Source: Lachnospiraceae bacterium (GTDB lineage: Bacteria > Bacillota > Clostridia > Lachnospirales > Lachnospiraceae). From it: a stretch of DNA of 11,200 nt. Both the position numbers and the translations under genes were made by a program. The stretch is from the NCBI GenBank assembly GCA_009774155.1, contig VSNE01000060.1:1-11200 (forward strand), read 5' to 3'. The notes below the pieces were generated by a model, which saw only the letters and a program-made list of their open reading frames with translations, had not been told where the DNA came from and searched no databases. How positions within the stretch are numbered: position 1 is the stretch's first letter; each line of letters opens with the position of its first letter. Of the stretch, positions 1-7,574 are shown piece by piece.

Positions 1-56
1 GACAGATTCTGATATATTTGGCAGCCCCGGGACAGGCAGTGAACGATATCCATGGA

Positions 57-109
57 ACTTAAAATCTGGCGGGGATAACCCCGCGCGGGTTCAGGTTCCG
101 TCTCCTGCA
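57..109 (+). pseudogene. 3' fragment of a tRNA-Leu(UAA)-like gene, possible attachment-site scar
   Basis: The stretch reads like the 3' half of a class II leucine tRNA. It has an anticodon-loop segment ACTTAAAATCTGG, a variable arm CGGGG-ATAA-CCCCG (71-83), a T arm with stem 85-89/97-101 and 7-base loop TTCAGGT, an acceptor 3' strand CTCCTGC (102-108) and discriminator A109. No partner 5' acceptor strand (GCAGGAG would be expected) and no D arm are found to its left; homology to the expected tRNA stops at the anticodon loop. The T loop has G where the nearly invariant A58 should be, and CGG rather than CCA follows. It is therefore unlikely to be a working tRNA. Known biology: tyrosine integrases often recombine in the anticodon loop and leave exactly such a 3' fragment at the far end of the element. 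That the element lies to the left of the window is inference. Confidence 0.5.
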
Positions 110-119
110 CGGATTCTAT

Positions 120-156
120 ACGCCAAATCGTTGTAATCCGTGATTTGACGTTTTTT
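120..156 (+). terminator. Hairpin plus T-tract just before tdk (terminator or attenuator)
   Basis: Bases 120-129 pair with 142-151 (core CAAATC/GATTTG, one C-A mismatch) and are followed by TTTTTT at 151-156. It could end transcription arriving from the left. Because it lies only 4 bases before the tdk ribosome binding site, it could also attenuate tdk. A competing perfect 8-bp pairing exists between 108-115 (CACGGATT) and 135-142 (AATCCGTG). I see no convincing promoter between this hairpin and tdk, so tdk may depend on read-through from upstream. Confidence 0.55.
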
Positions 157-175
157 GTTAAAGAGGAAAAGAGAG

Positions 176-748
176 ATGGCAAAATTATATTATTACTATG
201 GAGCCATGGGGAGCTCCAAGACAGCAAATGCACTGATGACAAGATTTAATTATGAAGAGGCAGGGAAGAAAGCGCTGCTCTGCAAGCCGAAGGTGGATAC
301 AAGGGATGGAGAGGCAAAGGTTCGTTCCAGAATCGGTCTGGAGGAAGCATGTGTATTTCTGGAGGATCTTGTAAAATACACAGAAGAGGAAATACAGCAG
401 TACTACTGCATCATTGTGGACGAGGCGCAGTTTGCCGAACCGGAGCAGGTGGACTTTTTGTCAGATATTGTGGATTTTTTAAATGTGTCAGTAATATGCT
501 ACGGACTCCGGGCGGATTTTCAGAACCGGCTGTTTCCCGGAAGCGAGCGTTTGATTGCCATTGCGGATTGTGTGAAGGAATTAAAGACTGTCTGCTGGTG
601 CGGGAAAAAGGCGACCTGTAATGCCAGATATAACGAAAACGGCATTGTCAGAGAAGGGGAGCAGTTTATGCTGGGCAGCAACGGTGATTATATGGCTCTT
701 TGCAGAAAGCACTTTAAGCTGGGAATGCTGGGACCAAACCCTTCGTGA
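176..748 (+). CDS. tdk: Thymidine kinase, type II
   Basis: The 190-residue protein phosphorylates thymidine to dTMP with ATP, a salvage step in the cytoplasm. The N-terminus carries the P-loop variant GAMGSSKT (residues 9-16), a form I associate with Firmicutes thymidine kinases. A DEAQF motif at 82-86 supplies the catalytic glutamate (E83). Cysteines at 140, 142 and 148 and a CRKH segment at 176-179 fit the C-terminal zinc/lasso domain that closes over the nucleoside. The length is normal for the family. An in-frame TTG at 155 would add seven residues, but AAGAGG at 161-166 lies 9 bases before ATG 176, so I choose that start. The gene is separated from its neighbours by a hairpin upstream and a promoter-bearing 127-base gap downstream, and I see no clear terminator after it. 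Confidence 0.93.
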   Translation: MAKLYYYYGAMGSSKTANALMTRFNYEEAGKKALLCKPKVDTRDGEAKVRSRIGLEEACVFLEDLVKYTEEEIQQYYCIIVDEAQFAEPEQVDFLSDIVDFLNVSVICYGLRADFQNRLFPGSERLIAIADCVKELKTVCWCGKKATCNARYNENGIVREGEQFMLGSNGDYMALCRKHFKLGMLGPNPS

Positions 749-813
749 TTCTTGAGTTTCCGTATTTTTTATTATACAGGTTAAAAGGTAAACAGGCTGC
801 GTATAAAACTGCC

Positions 814-842
814 TTGCATTCCTTCCATTCCTTCGCTATAAT
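814..842 (+). promoter_or_regulatory. Sigma-A promoter of the anti-sigma/polA gene run
   Basis: TTGCAT (814-819), a 17-base spacer and a perfect TATAAT (837-842) lie in the tdk-downstream gap. Transcription would begin near 849, about 27 bases before the anti-sigma-like gene. Only the -35 box departs from consensus. It is the only good promoter I see before the polA-coaE-walJ run. Confidence 0.7.
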
Positions 843-875
843 GAAGTCAAAATGTGAGAAAGCAGGAGTATGGCT

Positions 876-1199
876 ATGAACTGTAAGGAAACGCAGCGTC
901 TGCTGGTGCCATATATCAACGGCGAACTGGAAGAAAAGGAAGAAGAGGAATTCGTCCGGCATGTCCGCCACTGTCCGGAATGCTATGAGGAACTGGAGGT
1001 CTACTCCACTGTCTTTGCAGGAATCCGTCAGCTGGACGGTGCAGAGGAGAAGATCGATTACCGGACATTGGTGCAGGATTCTCTTGCAAATTCAGAGGAG
1101 GATTTAAGAGACGAGCATTTTCTGGGGATGTACGCCTTTCTGCTTCGGGCGGCGGCGACCATGGTCCTGTTTTATATGATGATAAGGTGGTTTTTCTGA
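876..1199 (+). CDS. Small zinc-finger (zf-HC2) anti-sigma-like membrane protein
   Basis: This is a 107-residue protein. The N-terminus has the zf-HC2 / zinc-binding anti-sigma pattern: C3, then H29-x3-C33-x2-C36 (HVRHCPEC), in the usual layout with a YxNGEL segment before it. The C-terminal 25 residues are strongly hydrophobic (about 82-107) and should form one membrane anchor, leaving the zinc domain in the cytoplasm. Family members bind and inhibit ECF sigma factors, but no sigma factor gene is in the window, so the partner is unknown and a non-sigma role is possible. ATG 870 lies only one base after AGCAGGAG (861-868), whereas ATG 876 has a 7-base spacing, so 876 is preferred. Its TGA overlaps the polA ATG by one base, suggesting translational coupling. 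Confidence 0.8.
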   Translation: MNCKETQRLLVPYINGELEEKEEEEFVRHVRHCPECYEELEVYSTVFAGIRQLDGAEEKIDYRTLVQDSLANSEEDLRDEHFLGMYAFLLRAAATMVLFYMMIRWFF

Positions 1200-3730
1200 T
1201 GGGTGAAAAAATCGTATTGATAGATGGACACAGTATAATTAACCGGGCATTTTACGGAGTGCCGGATCTCACGAATGCGGAAGGACTGCATACAAACGGC
1301 ATCTATGGTTTCCTGAATATTATGCTCCGGATTCTGGATGAGGAGAAGCCGGAATATCTGACAGTCGCTTTTGATTTACAGCCGCCCACCTTCCGTCATC
1401 TGATGTATGAGGCATATAAAGGCACGAGAAAGGGGATGCCCGATGAACTGAGAGAGCAGGTTCCGGTGCTGAAGGAACTGCTTTCGGCCATGGGAATTCC
1501 GCTTTTAATGCTGGAGGGTTATGAAGCCGACGATCTGCTGGGCACAGTTGCAAGGAAGAGCGAAGCAAAAGGAATGGATGTGGTGATTGTATCCGGAGAT
1601 AGGGATCTGCTTCAGATTGCAACGGATAAAATCATGATTCGGATGCCGAAAACAAAGCGCGGAGTGACGGAGATTGAAAATTATTATGCTGAGGATGTGC
1701 TGAGCGCCTACCGGGTAACTCCTCTGCAGATTATTGAGCTGAAAGCCCTGATGGGGGATTCCTCCGATAATATCCCGGGAGTGCCGGGAATCGGAGAGAA
1801 GACGGCAACAAGCCTGATTGCGGCTTATGGAAACATTGAGAATGCCTATACCCATGTGGAGGAGATTAAACCCAACCGTGCAAAAGAAGCGCTCCGCAGT
1901 CATTATGATATGGCGGTCATGAGTAAAAAGCTGGCAACAATCTGCGTGGACGTCCCGGTGGAATTTGACTGGGAGAAGGCAAGGCTTTCGGCACTGTATA
2001 CTCCGGAGGCTTATGAATGGTGCCGAAAGCTGAATTTTAAGAAGCTTTTGGAACGCTTTGAACGGACGGAAGAGATGGTTCTGGCAGAACCGGAGGCAAA
2101 GAGGATTACAGATTTCGGCGAAGCGGAGGAAATATTGAAAAAGGCGGAGCAGGGGGAACGGATTGCATTTGAGCTTTGCCGACAGCCGGAGGAAGCAGGG
2201 CTTTCCCTGGCGCTTTCCGGGACAGAGGTTTATTATATTGCGGCAGAAGGCTTTCTGACAGAGGACTATCTTTTAAGCCGTCTGGAACAGGTGGTGGAGA
2301 AGGTTCCCTTCTGCGCTGTGTCTGATGTGAAAAAAATATTAAAATATATCGGGCCGAAGAACAGAAGACATTTATTTGATATAGAGATTGCGGCTTATCT
2401 GGTGAATCCTCTGATGAGCAGCTATGCCCATGAAGATCTGGGAAAGCCTTATGCGGCGCTGACCACCTGGAAAAAGGTTCCCGGTCTTGTGGAAAAGCTG
2501 GAGAAGATGGGGATGAAACGGCTGTTTGAAGAGATAGAGATGCCGTTAGTATTTACTCTGTATGATATGGAGCGGGCAGGCATCCGGGTAAACGGGGATG
2601 CGCTGAAGGCTTACGGGGATGCGCTCATTGGCAGGATAGAGGAGCTGGAGCGGCAGATTCATACGGCGGCGGGGGAAGCCTTTAATATTAATTCTCCGAA
2701 GCAGCTTGGAACTATTCTGTTTGATAAGCTGGGGCTTCCCAACGGAAAGAAGACGAAGACGGGATATTCTACGTCTGCAGAGGTGCTGGATAAGCTGGCG
2801 CCGGAATATCCGATTGTAAAAGACATTCTGGAGTACCGGCAGCTTACCAAATTAAAATCTACTTATGCGGATGGTCTCTCCGGCTGTATTGCGGAGGACG
2901 GAAGGATTCACAGTAATTTTAATCAGACGATAACGGCTACCGGAAGAATCAGCAGCACAGAGCCGAATCTTCAGAATATACCGGTGCGTATGGAGCTGGG
3001 ACGGCTGATCCGAAAAGTATTTATACCCGACGAGGGATGTGTGTTTGTGGATGCGGACTACTCTCAGATCGAGCTTCGCGTGCTGGCGCACATGTCCGGG
3101 GATCAGAAGCTGATCGAGGCATATCAGCAGGCTGAGGATATTCACCGGATTACGGCTTCCCAGGTATTTCATGTGCCGTTTGAGGAGGTGACAAGCCTTC
3201 AGAGAAGGAATGCGAAGGCGGTGAATTTCGGAATTGTCTATGGCATCAGCTCCTTTGGACTTTCTCAGGATCTGAGCATTTCTACAAAAGAGGCGAAGGA
3301 ATATATTGAGCGGTATTTTGAGACGTATCCCGGCATTAAAGGATTTCTGGACGGACTGGTGGCGGGGGCAAAGGAACAGGGATATGCAGCGACCATGTAC
3401 GGCAGACGCAGGCCGGTTCCGGAGCTGAAATCCTCTAATTTTATGCAGCGTTCCTTCGGGGAACGTGTGGCGATGAATTCTCCGATTCAGGGTACGGCCG
3501 CAGATATTATTAAAATTGCCATGGTGCGCGTTCATGACCGGCTGCAGGAGGAAGGACTGAAATCCCGGCTGATTTTACAGGTGCATGACGAGCTTTTGGT
3601 TGAAGCCCCTCTGGAGGAAGCCGGGCGGGTGGAGCAGATTCTGACGGAAGAGATGCAGCAGGCGGCAGAGCTTAAGGTTCCGCTGGAGATTGATATGCAC
3701 CGGGGAAATAACTGGTATGAGGCAAAGTAG
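1199..3730 (+). CDS. polA: DNA polymerase I with degenerate proofreading domain
   Basis: The 843-residue enzyme fills repair gaps and removes Okazaki primers. Residues 1 to about 285 form the 5' nuclease, with LIDGHSIINR, EADDLLG, SGDRDLLQ and the helix-hairpin-helix GVPGIGEKT. The polymerase occupies about 460-843: motif A has DADYSQIELR with D618/E625, motif B has RRNAKAVNFGIVYG from R669, and motif C has QVHDE with D797/E798. The middle 3'-5' exonuclease fold has lost its acidic ExoI pair: DxE is replaced by E325-L-C327. It also appears shortened where ExoIII (YxxxD) should be, so proofreading is probably absent, as in Bacillus-type PolI. ATG 1199 follows AAGGTGG (1184-1190) by 8 bases; a GTG at 1187 is rejected. 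The stop abuts coaE, matching the polA-coaE linkage of Firmicutes, here without mutM between them. Confidence 0.97.
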   Translation: MGEKIVLIDGHSIINRAFYGVPDLTNAEGLHTNGIYGFLNIMLRILDEEKPEYLTVAFDLQPPTFRHLMYEAYKGTRKGMPDELREQVPVLKELLSAMGIPLLMLEGYEADDLLGTVARKSEAKGMDVVIVSGDRDLLQIATDKIMIRMPKTKRGVTEIENYYAEDVLSAYRVTPLQIIELKALMGDSSDNIPGVPGIGEKTATSLIAAYGNIENAYTHVEEIKPNRAKEALRSHYDMAVMSKKLATICVDVPVEFDWEKARLSALYTPEAYEWCRKLNFKKLLERFERTEEMVLAEPEAKRITDFGEAEEILKKAEQGERIAFELCRQPEEAGLSLALSGTEVYYIAAEGFLTEDYLLSRLEQVVEKVPFCAVSDVKKILKYIGPKNRRHLFDIEIAAYLVNPLMSSYAHEDLGKPYAALTTWKKVPGLVEKLEKMGMKRLFEEIEMPLVFTLYDMERAGIRVNGDALKAYGDALIGRIEELERQIHTAAGEAFNINSPKQLGTILFDKLGLPNGKKTKTGYSTSAEVLDKLAPEYPIVKDILEYRQLTKLKSTYADGLSGCIAEDGRIHSNFNQTITATGRISSTEPNLQNIPVRMELGRLIRKVFIPDEGCVFVDADYSQIELRVLAHMSGDQKLIEAYQQAEDIHRITASQVFHVPFEEVTSLQRRNAKAVNFGIVYGISSFGLSQDLSISTKEAKEYIERYFETYPGIKGFLDGLVAGAKEQGYAATMYGRRRPVPELKSSNFMQRSFGERVAMNSPIQGTAADIIKIAMVRVHDRLQEEGLKSRLILQVHDELLVEAPLEEAGRVEQILTEEMQQAAELKVPLEIDMHRGNNWYEAK

Positions 3731-4318
3731 ATGAGGATTATCGGAGTGACCGGAGGAGTCGGCGCAGGGAAAAGCACGGTGCTGGAATATTTACAGAGGG
3801 TGTATCATGCGGAGGTAATTTTAGCGGATACGGTGGGACATGAGGTCATGGAACCGGGAGAGGCAGCTTATAAACAGATTCTTGAAGAGTTTGGAGCAGA
3901 GGTTTTGTCAAAGGACGGAAGAATTGATCGGAAAATCTTAGGTTCTGTCGTGTTTGCGGATCAGAAAAAGCTCCAAAGACTGAACGCGATTGTGCATCCG
4001 CAGGTAAAAAAGGAGATTTTAAGGCGTATTGCACAGGCAGAAGCAGACGGCCGGCAATACGCAGTTGTGGAAGCGGCGTTGTTTCTGGAAGAAAATTATG
4101 ATGCATTCTGCGACGAAACATGGTATATTTATACGAATGAAGAAAAAAGGCGGGCCAGGCTGAAAGGCTCAAGGGGCTACAGTGATGAGCGTGTGAGCCA
4201 GATTTTCAGCAGCCAGAGGACACACGAAGAGTTTTTAAACAGATGTCAGTTTATAATTGATAACAACGGGACGGCGGAAGATGCCTGCCGTCAGGCAGAT
4301 AGAAGGATGAGTCAGTAA
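3731..4318 (+). CDS. coaE: Dephospho-CoA kinase
   Basis: The 195-residue protein catalyses the last step of coenzyme A synthesis, phosphorylating the 3'-hydroxyl of dephospho-CoA's ribose with ATP. The P-loop GGVGAGKST is at residues 8-16. LADTVGHEV follows near 31-39, where D33 matches the family's catalytic aspartate region, and the INAIVHP-like segment (LNAIVHPQV) lies in the substrate-binding middle. Length is typical (about 195-205). ATG 3731 directly follows the polA stop TAG, and GAGG (3719-3722) within the polA end serves as ribosome binding site 8 bases away. The TAA stop abuts the next ATG. This packing suggests a single transcript with polA and the hydrolase gene. Confidence 0.96.
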   Translation: MRIIGVTGGVGAGKSTVLEYLQRVYHAEVILADTVGHEVMEPGEAAYKQILEEFGAEVLSKDGRIDRKILGSVVFADQKKLQRLNAIVHPQVKKEILRRIAQAEADGRQYAVVEAALFLEENYDAFCDETWYIYTNEEKRRARLKGSRGYSDERVSQIFSSQRTHEEFLNRCQFIIDNNGTAEDACRQADRRMSQ

Positions 4319-5116
4319 ATGAGATTGTGCAGTATTGCCAGCGGAAGCAGTGGAAACTGTATCTATACAGGCAGTGAAAATACGCATCTGTTGGTGGATG
4401 CGGGAATCAGTGCAAAACGGATTGAGGCAGGACTTAAGGAACTGCAGGTGGAAGGAAAGGATATTCAGGGGCTTTTAATTACTCATGAGCATTTGGATCA
4501 TATTAAAGGCGCGGGAGTTCTGGCACGGAAATACGGACTTCCCATCTATGCAACCGAGGGGACGATCAGCCAGATGAAGAAAATGTCCGGTCTCGGGACT
4601 ATCGATCAGGCGCTGTATCATGTGGTACATGCGGATAAGCATTTTCAGATAGGGGATATGGACATAGAGCCGTTTCGTATCTCCCATGACGCGGCGCAGC
4701 CTGTGGCCTACAGGTTCCGGAGCGGGGAGAAAAGCGCGGCAGTCGCTACGGATATGGGATTTTATGATGATTACATAGTGGAGCACTTAAAGGGACTTCA
4801 TGTGCTTCTTCTGGAAGCGAATCACGATATTCAGATGCTTCAGGTAGGCCCTTATCCCTATCCTTTGAAGCAGAGAATCCTGGGAGATCGGGGACATCTG
4901 TCCAATGAGAGCGCAGGGCAGCTTCTGTGCCGGATTCTCCATGATAATATCAAGAGAATCTATCTGGGACATTTAAGCAAGGAAAATAATTATGCAGAGC
5001 TGGCGTATGAGACAGTGAAGCTGGAAATTCAGATGGCCCCGGTGAAGTATGAGCCGGGTGATTTTGATATCCAGGTAGCGAGCCGGGAATGCTGTTCAGA
5101 GATATGTACGTTTTAA
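4319..5116 (+). CDS. walJ: MBL-fold metallo-hydrolase of the WalJ/YycJ family
   Basis: The 265-residue protein begins with the family signature CSIASGSSGN (4-13) and has the metal-binding HEHLDH motif at 56-61. Further likely ligands are H123 (SHDAAQP), D145 (TDMGFYDD) and late histidines such as H193 and H218 (LGHLSKENN). Relatives (YycJ/WalJ) are linked genetically to the WalRK cell-wall two-component system and have been proposed to act as nucleases coordinating replication and division; the exact substrate is not settled. Here it is not beside walRK but directly follows coaE, with TAA-ATG abutting and AGAAGGA (4301-4307) as ribosome binding site. Neighbouring polA makes a DNA-related role attractive, but that is inference. 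The C-terminal tail is cysteine-rich (CCSEICTF). Confidence 0.88.
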   Translation: MRLCSIASGSSGNCIYTGSENTHLLVDAGISAKRIEAGLKELQVEGKDIQGLLITHEHLDHIKGAGVLARKYGLPIYATEGTISQMKKMSGLGTIDQALYHVVHADKHFQIGDMDIEPFRISHDAAQPVAYRFRSGEKSAAVATDMGFYDDYIVEHLKGLHVLLLEANHDIQMLQVGPYPYPLKQRILGDRGHLSNESAGQLLCRILHDNIKRIYLGHLSKENNYAELAYETVKLEIQMAPVKYEPGDFDIQVASRECCSEICTF

Positions 5117-5143
5117 TGTCAGAAAGATTGGGAGGAGATCAGA

Positions 5144-5413
5144 ATGAACAAATTTATTATTACCGTAGTAGGACATGATGCTGTAGGTATTATTGCAAAG
5201 GTATGCGCCTATCTGGCAGAAAATCAGGTAAATATCCTGGATATTTCCCAGACCATTGTAAATGGATATTTTAATATGATGATGATTGTGGATGCGGCAA
5301 AGACAGAGGATATAACGGATATGTCCGGGGATCTGGAGAAACTGGGCGAAGATATCGGGGTTATTATCCGCTGCCAGCATGAAGATATATTTAATATGAT
5401 GCACAGAGTATAG
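5144..5413 (+). CDS. Stand-alone ACT-domain protein (UPF0237 family)
   Basis: The 89-residue protein is a single ACT domain. The first strand and ligand loop read ITVVGHDAVGIIAKV (about 6-20), followed by LAENQVNILDISQT, the usual helix-to-strand-2 segment. ACT domains bind small ligands, often amino acids, and regulate partners, and free-standing ones work as dimers. The ligand of the UPF0237 family is not established. A strong GGGAGGAG lies before the ATG. It starts 27 bases after walJ and is followed 46 bases later by the PFL/UPF0210 gene. The two families are commonly neighbours in Firmicutes (for example a pair in Streptococcus pneumoniae), which suggests the ACT protein senses something for its partner. 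Confidence 0.9.
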   Translation: MNKFIITVVGHDAVGIIAKVCAYLAENQVNILDISQTIVNGYFNMMMIVDAAKTEDITDMSGDLEKLGEDIGVIIRCQHEDIFNMMHRV

Positions 5414-5459
5414 GAGCAGCGCAGGGAACAAAGAACAGAGACTGCGGGAGGGAGAGGCT

Positions 5460-6824
5460 ATGATAAATATCAGCGAGGTACTTGAGACTAATAAAATGAT
5501 AGAGCAGGAGAACCTGGATGTTCGTACCATCACACTGGGCATCAGTTTGTTAGACTGCATTGCCTCCGATCTGGAAACATTGAAAAAAAATATCTACAAC
5601 AAGATTACGTCAACTGCAAAGGATCTGGTGTCCACCGGTCAGGCTATCGAAGCCCAGTACGGGATTCCGATTGTGAATAAACGGATATCCGTGACTCCGA
5701 TTGGGCTGGTGGGGGGAGCTGCGTGTAAGACTCCCGGGGATTATGTAGAGCTGGCTATGGTACTGGATCGGGCGGCGGAGATTGTTGGAGTGAATTTTCT
5801 CGGCGGGTTTTCCGCACTTGTGTCGAAAGGGATAACCAGGAGCGATGAGCTTTTGATGCGCGCGATCCCCCGGGCCCTGTCCCGGACGGAACGGGTATGC
5901 AGCTCTGTGAATGTGGGCTCCACAAAGACAGGTATTGATATGGATGCAGTGAGGCTGATGGGAGAGATTATTAAGGAGACGGCAGAGCTTACAAAGGATA
6001 AGGATTCTCTCGGCTGTGCAAAGCTGGTTGTATTCTGCAATGCGCCGGACGATAATCCGTTCATGGCGGGAGCCTTCCATGGGGTGACGGAGGGGGATGC
6101 CGTTATCAATGTAGGCGTCAGCGGGCCGGGAGTTGTAAAAACGGCGCTTTCCAAAGTACGCGGAGAAAACTTTGAAGTATTGTGCGAGACGATTAAAAAG
6201 ACTGCCTTTAAAGTAACCCGTGTCGGTCAGCTGGTGGCTCAGGAGGCATCCAGACGGCTTGGAATCCCATTTGGCATTATCGATCTTTCCCTGGCTCCCA
6301 CACCGGCTGTCGGAGACAGTGTGGCAGAGATTTTGGAGGAGATAGGACTGGAATATGCGGGCGCCCCGGGTACGACGGCGGCGCTGGCGCTTTTAAATGA
6401 TCAGGTGAAAAAGGGCGGTGTTATGGCCTCCTCCTATGTGGGCGGTTTAAGCGGCGCATTTATCCCGGTCAGCGAAGATCAGGGGATGATTCATGCGGTT
6501 CAGGCAGGCGCGCTGACGCTGGAGAAGCTGGAAGCCATGACCTGCGTCTGCTCTGTCGGGCTGGATATGATAGCAATTCCGGGAGACACAAAGGAAGCGA
6601 CGATTTCCGGTATTATTGCGGACGAGATGGCGATTGGGATGGTGAACCAGAAAACCACGGCAGTCCGTCTGATTCCGGTCATCGGAAAGGGTGTGGGCGA
6701 TATGGTTGAATTCGGCGGTCTTTTAGGCTATGCGCCGGTTATGCCGGTCAACCCTTATTCCTGCGACAGATTTGTAAACCGCGGCGGAAGAATTCCTGCT
6801 CCGATTCACAGCTTTAAGAATTAG
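5460..6824 (+). CDS. PFL family protein (UPF0210 / DUF711)
   Basis: The 454-residue cytoplasmic protein belongs to the UPF0210/DUF711 group, named PFL for a fold resembling pyruvate formate-lyase. Typical features are the start MINISEVLETNKMI, the glycine-rich FLGGFSALV region, NVGVSGPGVV, and the conserved end DRFVNRGGRIPAPIHSFKN. No glycyl-radical signature (RVxG[YF]) is present at the C-terminus, so radical chemistry is not supported. Its reaction is unknown. The ATG follows a purine-rich GGGAGGGAG at 5447-5455. The link with the ACT-domain gene just upstream is the best clue to function and suggests regulation by a small metabolite. Length is normal and no frameshift is visible. Confidence 0.92.
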   Translation: MINISEVLETNKMIEQENLDVRTITLGISLLDCIASDLETLKKNIYNKITSTAKDLVSTGQAIEAQYGIPIVNKRISVTPIGLVGGAACKTPGDYVELAMVLDRAAEIVGVNFLGGFSALVSKGITRSDELLMRAIPRALSRTERVCSSVNVGSTKTGIDMDAVRLMGEIIKETAELTKDKDSLGCAKLVVFCNAPDDNPFMAGAFHGVTEGDAVINVGVSGPGVVKTALSKVRGENFEVLCETIKKTAFKVTRVGQLVAQEASRRLGIPFGIIDLSLAPTPAVGDSVAEILEEIGLEYAGAPGTTAALALLNDQVKKGGVMASSYVGGLSGAFIPVSEDQGMIHAVQAGALTLEKLEAMTCVCSVGLDMIAIPGDTKEATISGIIADEMAIGMVNQKTTAVRLIPVIGKGVGDMVEFGGLLGYAPVMPVNPYSCDRFVNRGGRIPAPIHSFKN

Positions 6825-6833
6825 GAGAAGCTT

Positions 6834-7487
6834 ATGAGAGGCATATTTTCGCTGGACGGGCCGGTGGGGCGGGCGCTGGAGCGTTTTGCGGCGTTGCTGG
6901 GAGTCAGCATTCTCTGGCTGGTCTGTTCGTTTCCGCTGGCGACGATAGGAGCGTCTACGGCGGCGCTTTATACGATGACGCTTCGCATGGTGAGGAATGA
7001 GGAAGGGAAGATTGTTTCCGGTTTTTTCCGTGCGTTCAGGGAGAATTTTAAAAAGTCAACATTGATTCATCTGATTCTCTGCGCTTTTGGGGCGCTGGTT
7101 GGATTTTACTGGATCATTGTGGGAGGAATGCCGGAAACAATGAGAGTATTTTTCCATGGAGCCAGTCTGATGTTTACTTTTATCTGGCTGATGGAGGCGC
7201 TGTTTGTCTATCCGGTACAGGCGCGGTTTGAGAATACAGTATGGAATACGATGAAAAATGCCTGGCTGATGGCAGCGGGGAATCTGCATATTTTTCTGCT
7301 GGCGCTGATCATTACGGCAGCTCCGTTTATGACGCTTCTTCTGAATACAGGATTGTTTTTATCCACTCTGCCGGTATGGATTCTGCTGGGACCGGGGCTG
7401 ACTGCATGGCTGAACAGTTATCTGTTCCAGCATTGCTTTCGTAAATATGTTCCTTCCGGGAAAGAGGAGGAAGAGACAGAAATCTGA
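6834..7487 (+). CDS. YesL-family membrane protein (DUF624)
   Basis: The 217-residue integral membrane protein has about five hydrophobic segments (near 13-37, 75-98, 103-128, 148-175 and 178-200). The first contains the family hallmark ILWLVCSFPLATIGASTAAL. YesL proteins often sit beside carbohydrate ABC transporters or two-component systems in Firmicutes, and their function is unknown. No transporter is nearby here; the gene instead follows the PFL gene by 9 bases, with AGGAG within the gap, so it is probably translated from the same mRNA. The C-terminus is short, charged and cytoplasmic-looking (GKEEEETEI). It is the last coding gene on the + strand before the RNA locus, and I see no strong terminator directly after it. 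Confidence 0.86.
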   Translation: MRGIFSLDGPVGRALERFAALLGVSILWLVCSFPLATIGASTAALYTMTLRMVRNEEGKIVSGFFRAFRENFKKSTLIHLILCAFGALVGFYWIIVGGMPETMRVFFHGASLMFTFIWLMEALFVYPVQARFENTVWNTMKNAWLMAAGNLHIFLLALIITAAPFMTLLLNTGLFLSTLPVWILLGPGLTAWLNSYLFQHCFRKYVPSGKEEEETEI

Positions 7488-7525
7488 TCAGAACCTTGAG
7501 ACGTTTTATTCAGGTTCAGAACTGC

Positions 7526-7554
7526 TTGACAGGCCCTTTGACAAGGCATATAAT
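7526..7554 (+). promoter_or_regulatory. Perfect consensus sigma-A promoter of the cobalamin RNA
   Basis: TTGACA (7526-7531), exactly 17 bases, then TATAAT (7549-7554). Both boxes match the housekeeping consensus in full, so the promoter should be strong. Transcription would start near 7561, about 14 bases before the first pairing strand of the riboswitch. A second TTGACA at 7538 is too close to any -10 box to be used with it. Confidence 0.88.
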
Positions 7555-7574
7555 AAAATATGTGCAGAGAACGC

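Noticed and set aside
2..136. Open frame ending at TAA 134-136 that could be the C-terminus of an upstream protein
   Set aside because: Its end (RVQVPSPA-like) is what results from translating a tRNA T arm and acceptor stem, and it overlaps the tRNA-like fragment. Forty-four codons without a stop is not strong evidence.
2852..3535. 227-codon - strand open frame inside polA
   Set aside because: It mirrors the conserved polymerase domain of polA on the other strand and has no recognisable motif.
6760..6824. Glycyl-radical motif in the PFL family protein
   Set aside because: The C-terminus lacks RVxG[YF]; the family name reflects fold similarity only.
7538..7559. Second TTGACA at 7538-7543 as an alternative -35 box
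   Set aside because: Spacing to TATAAT is 5 bases and to TAAAAT 10 bases, both too short; the TTGACA at 7526 has the ideal 17.
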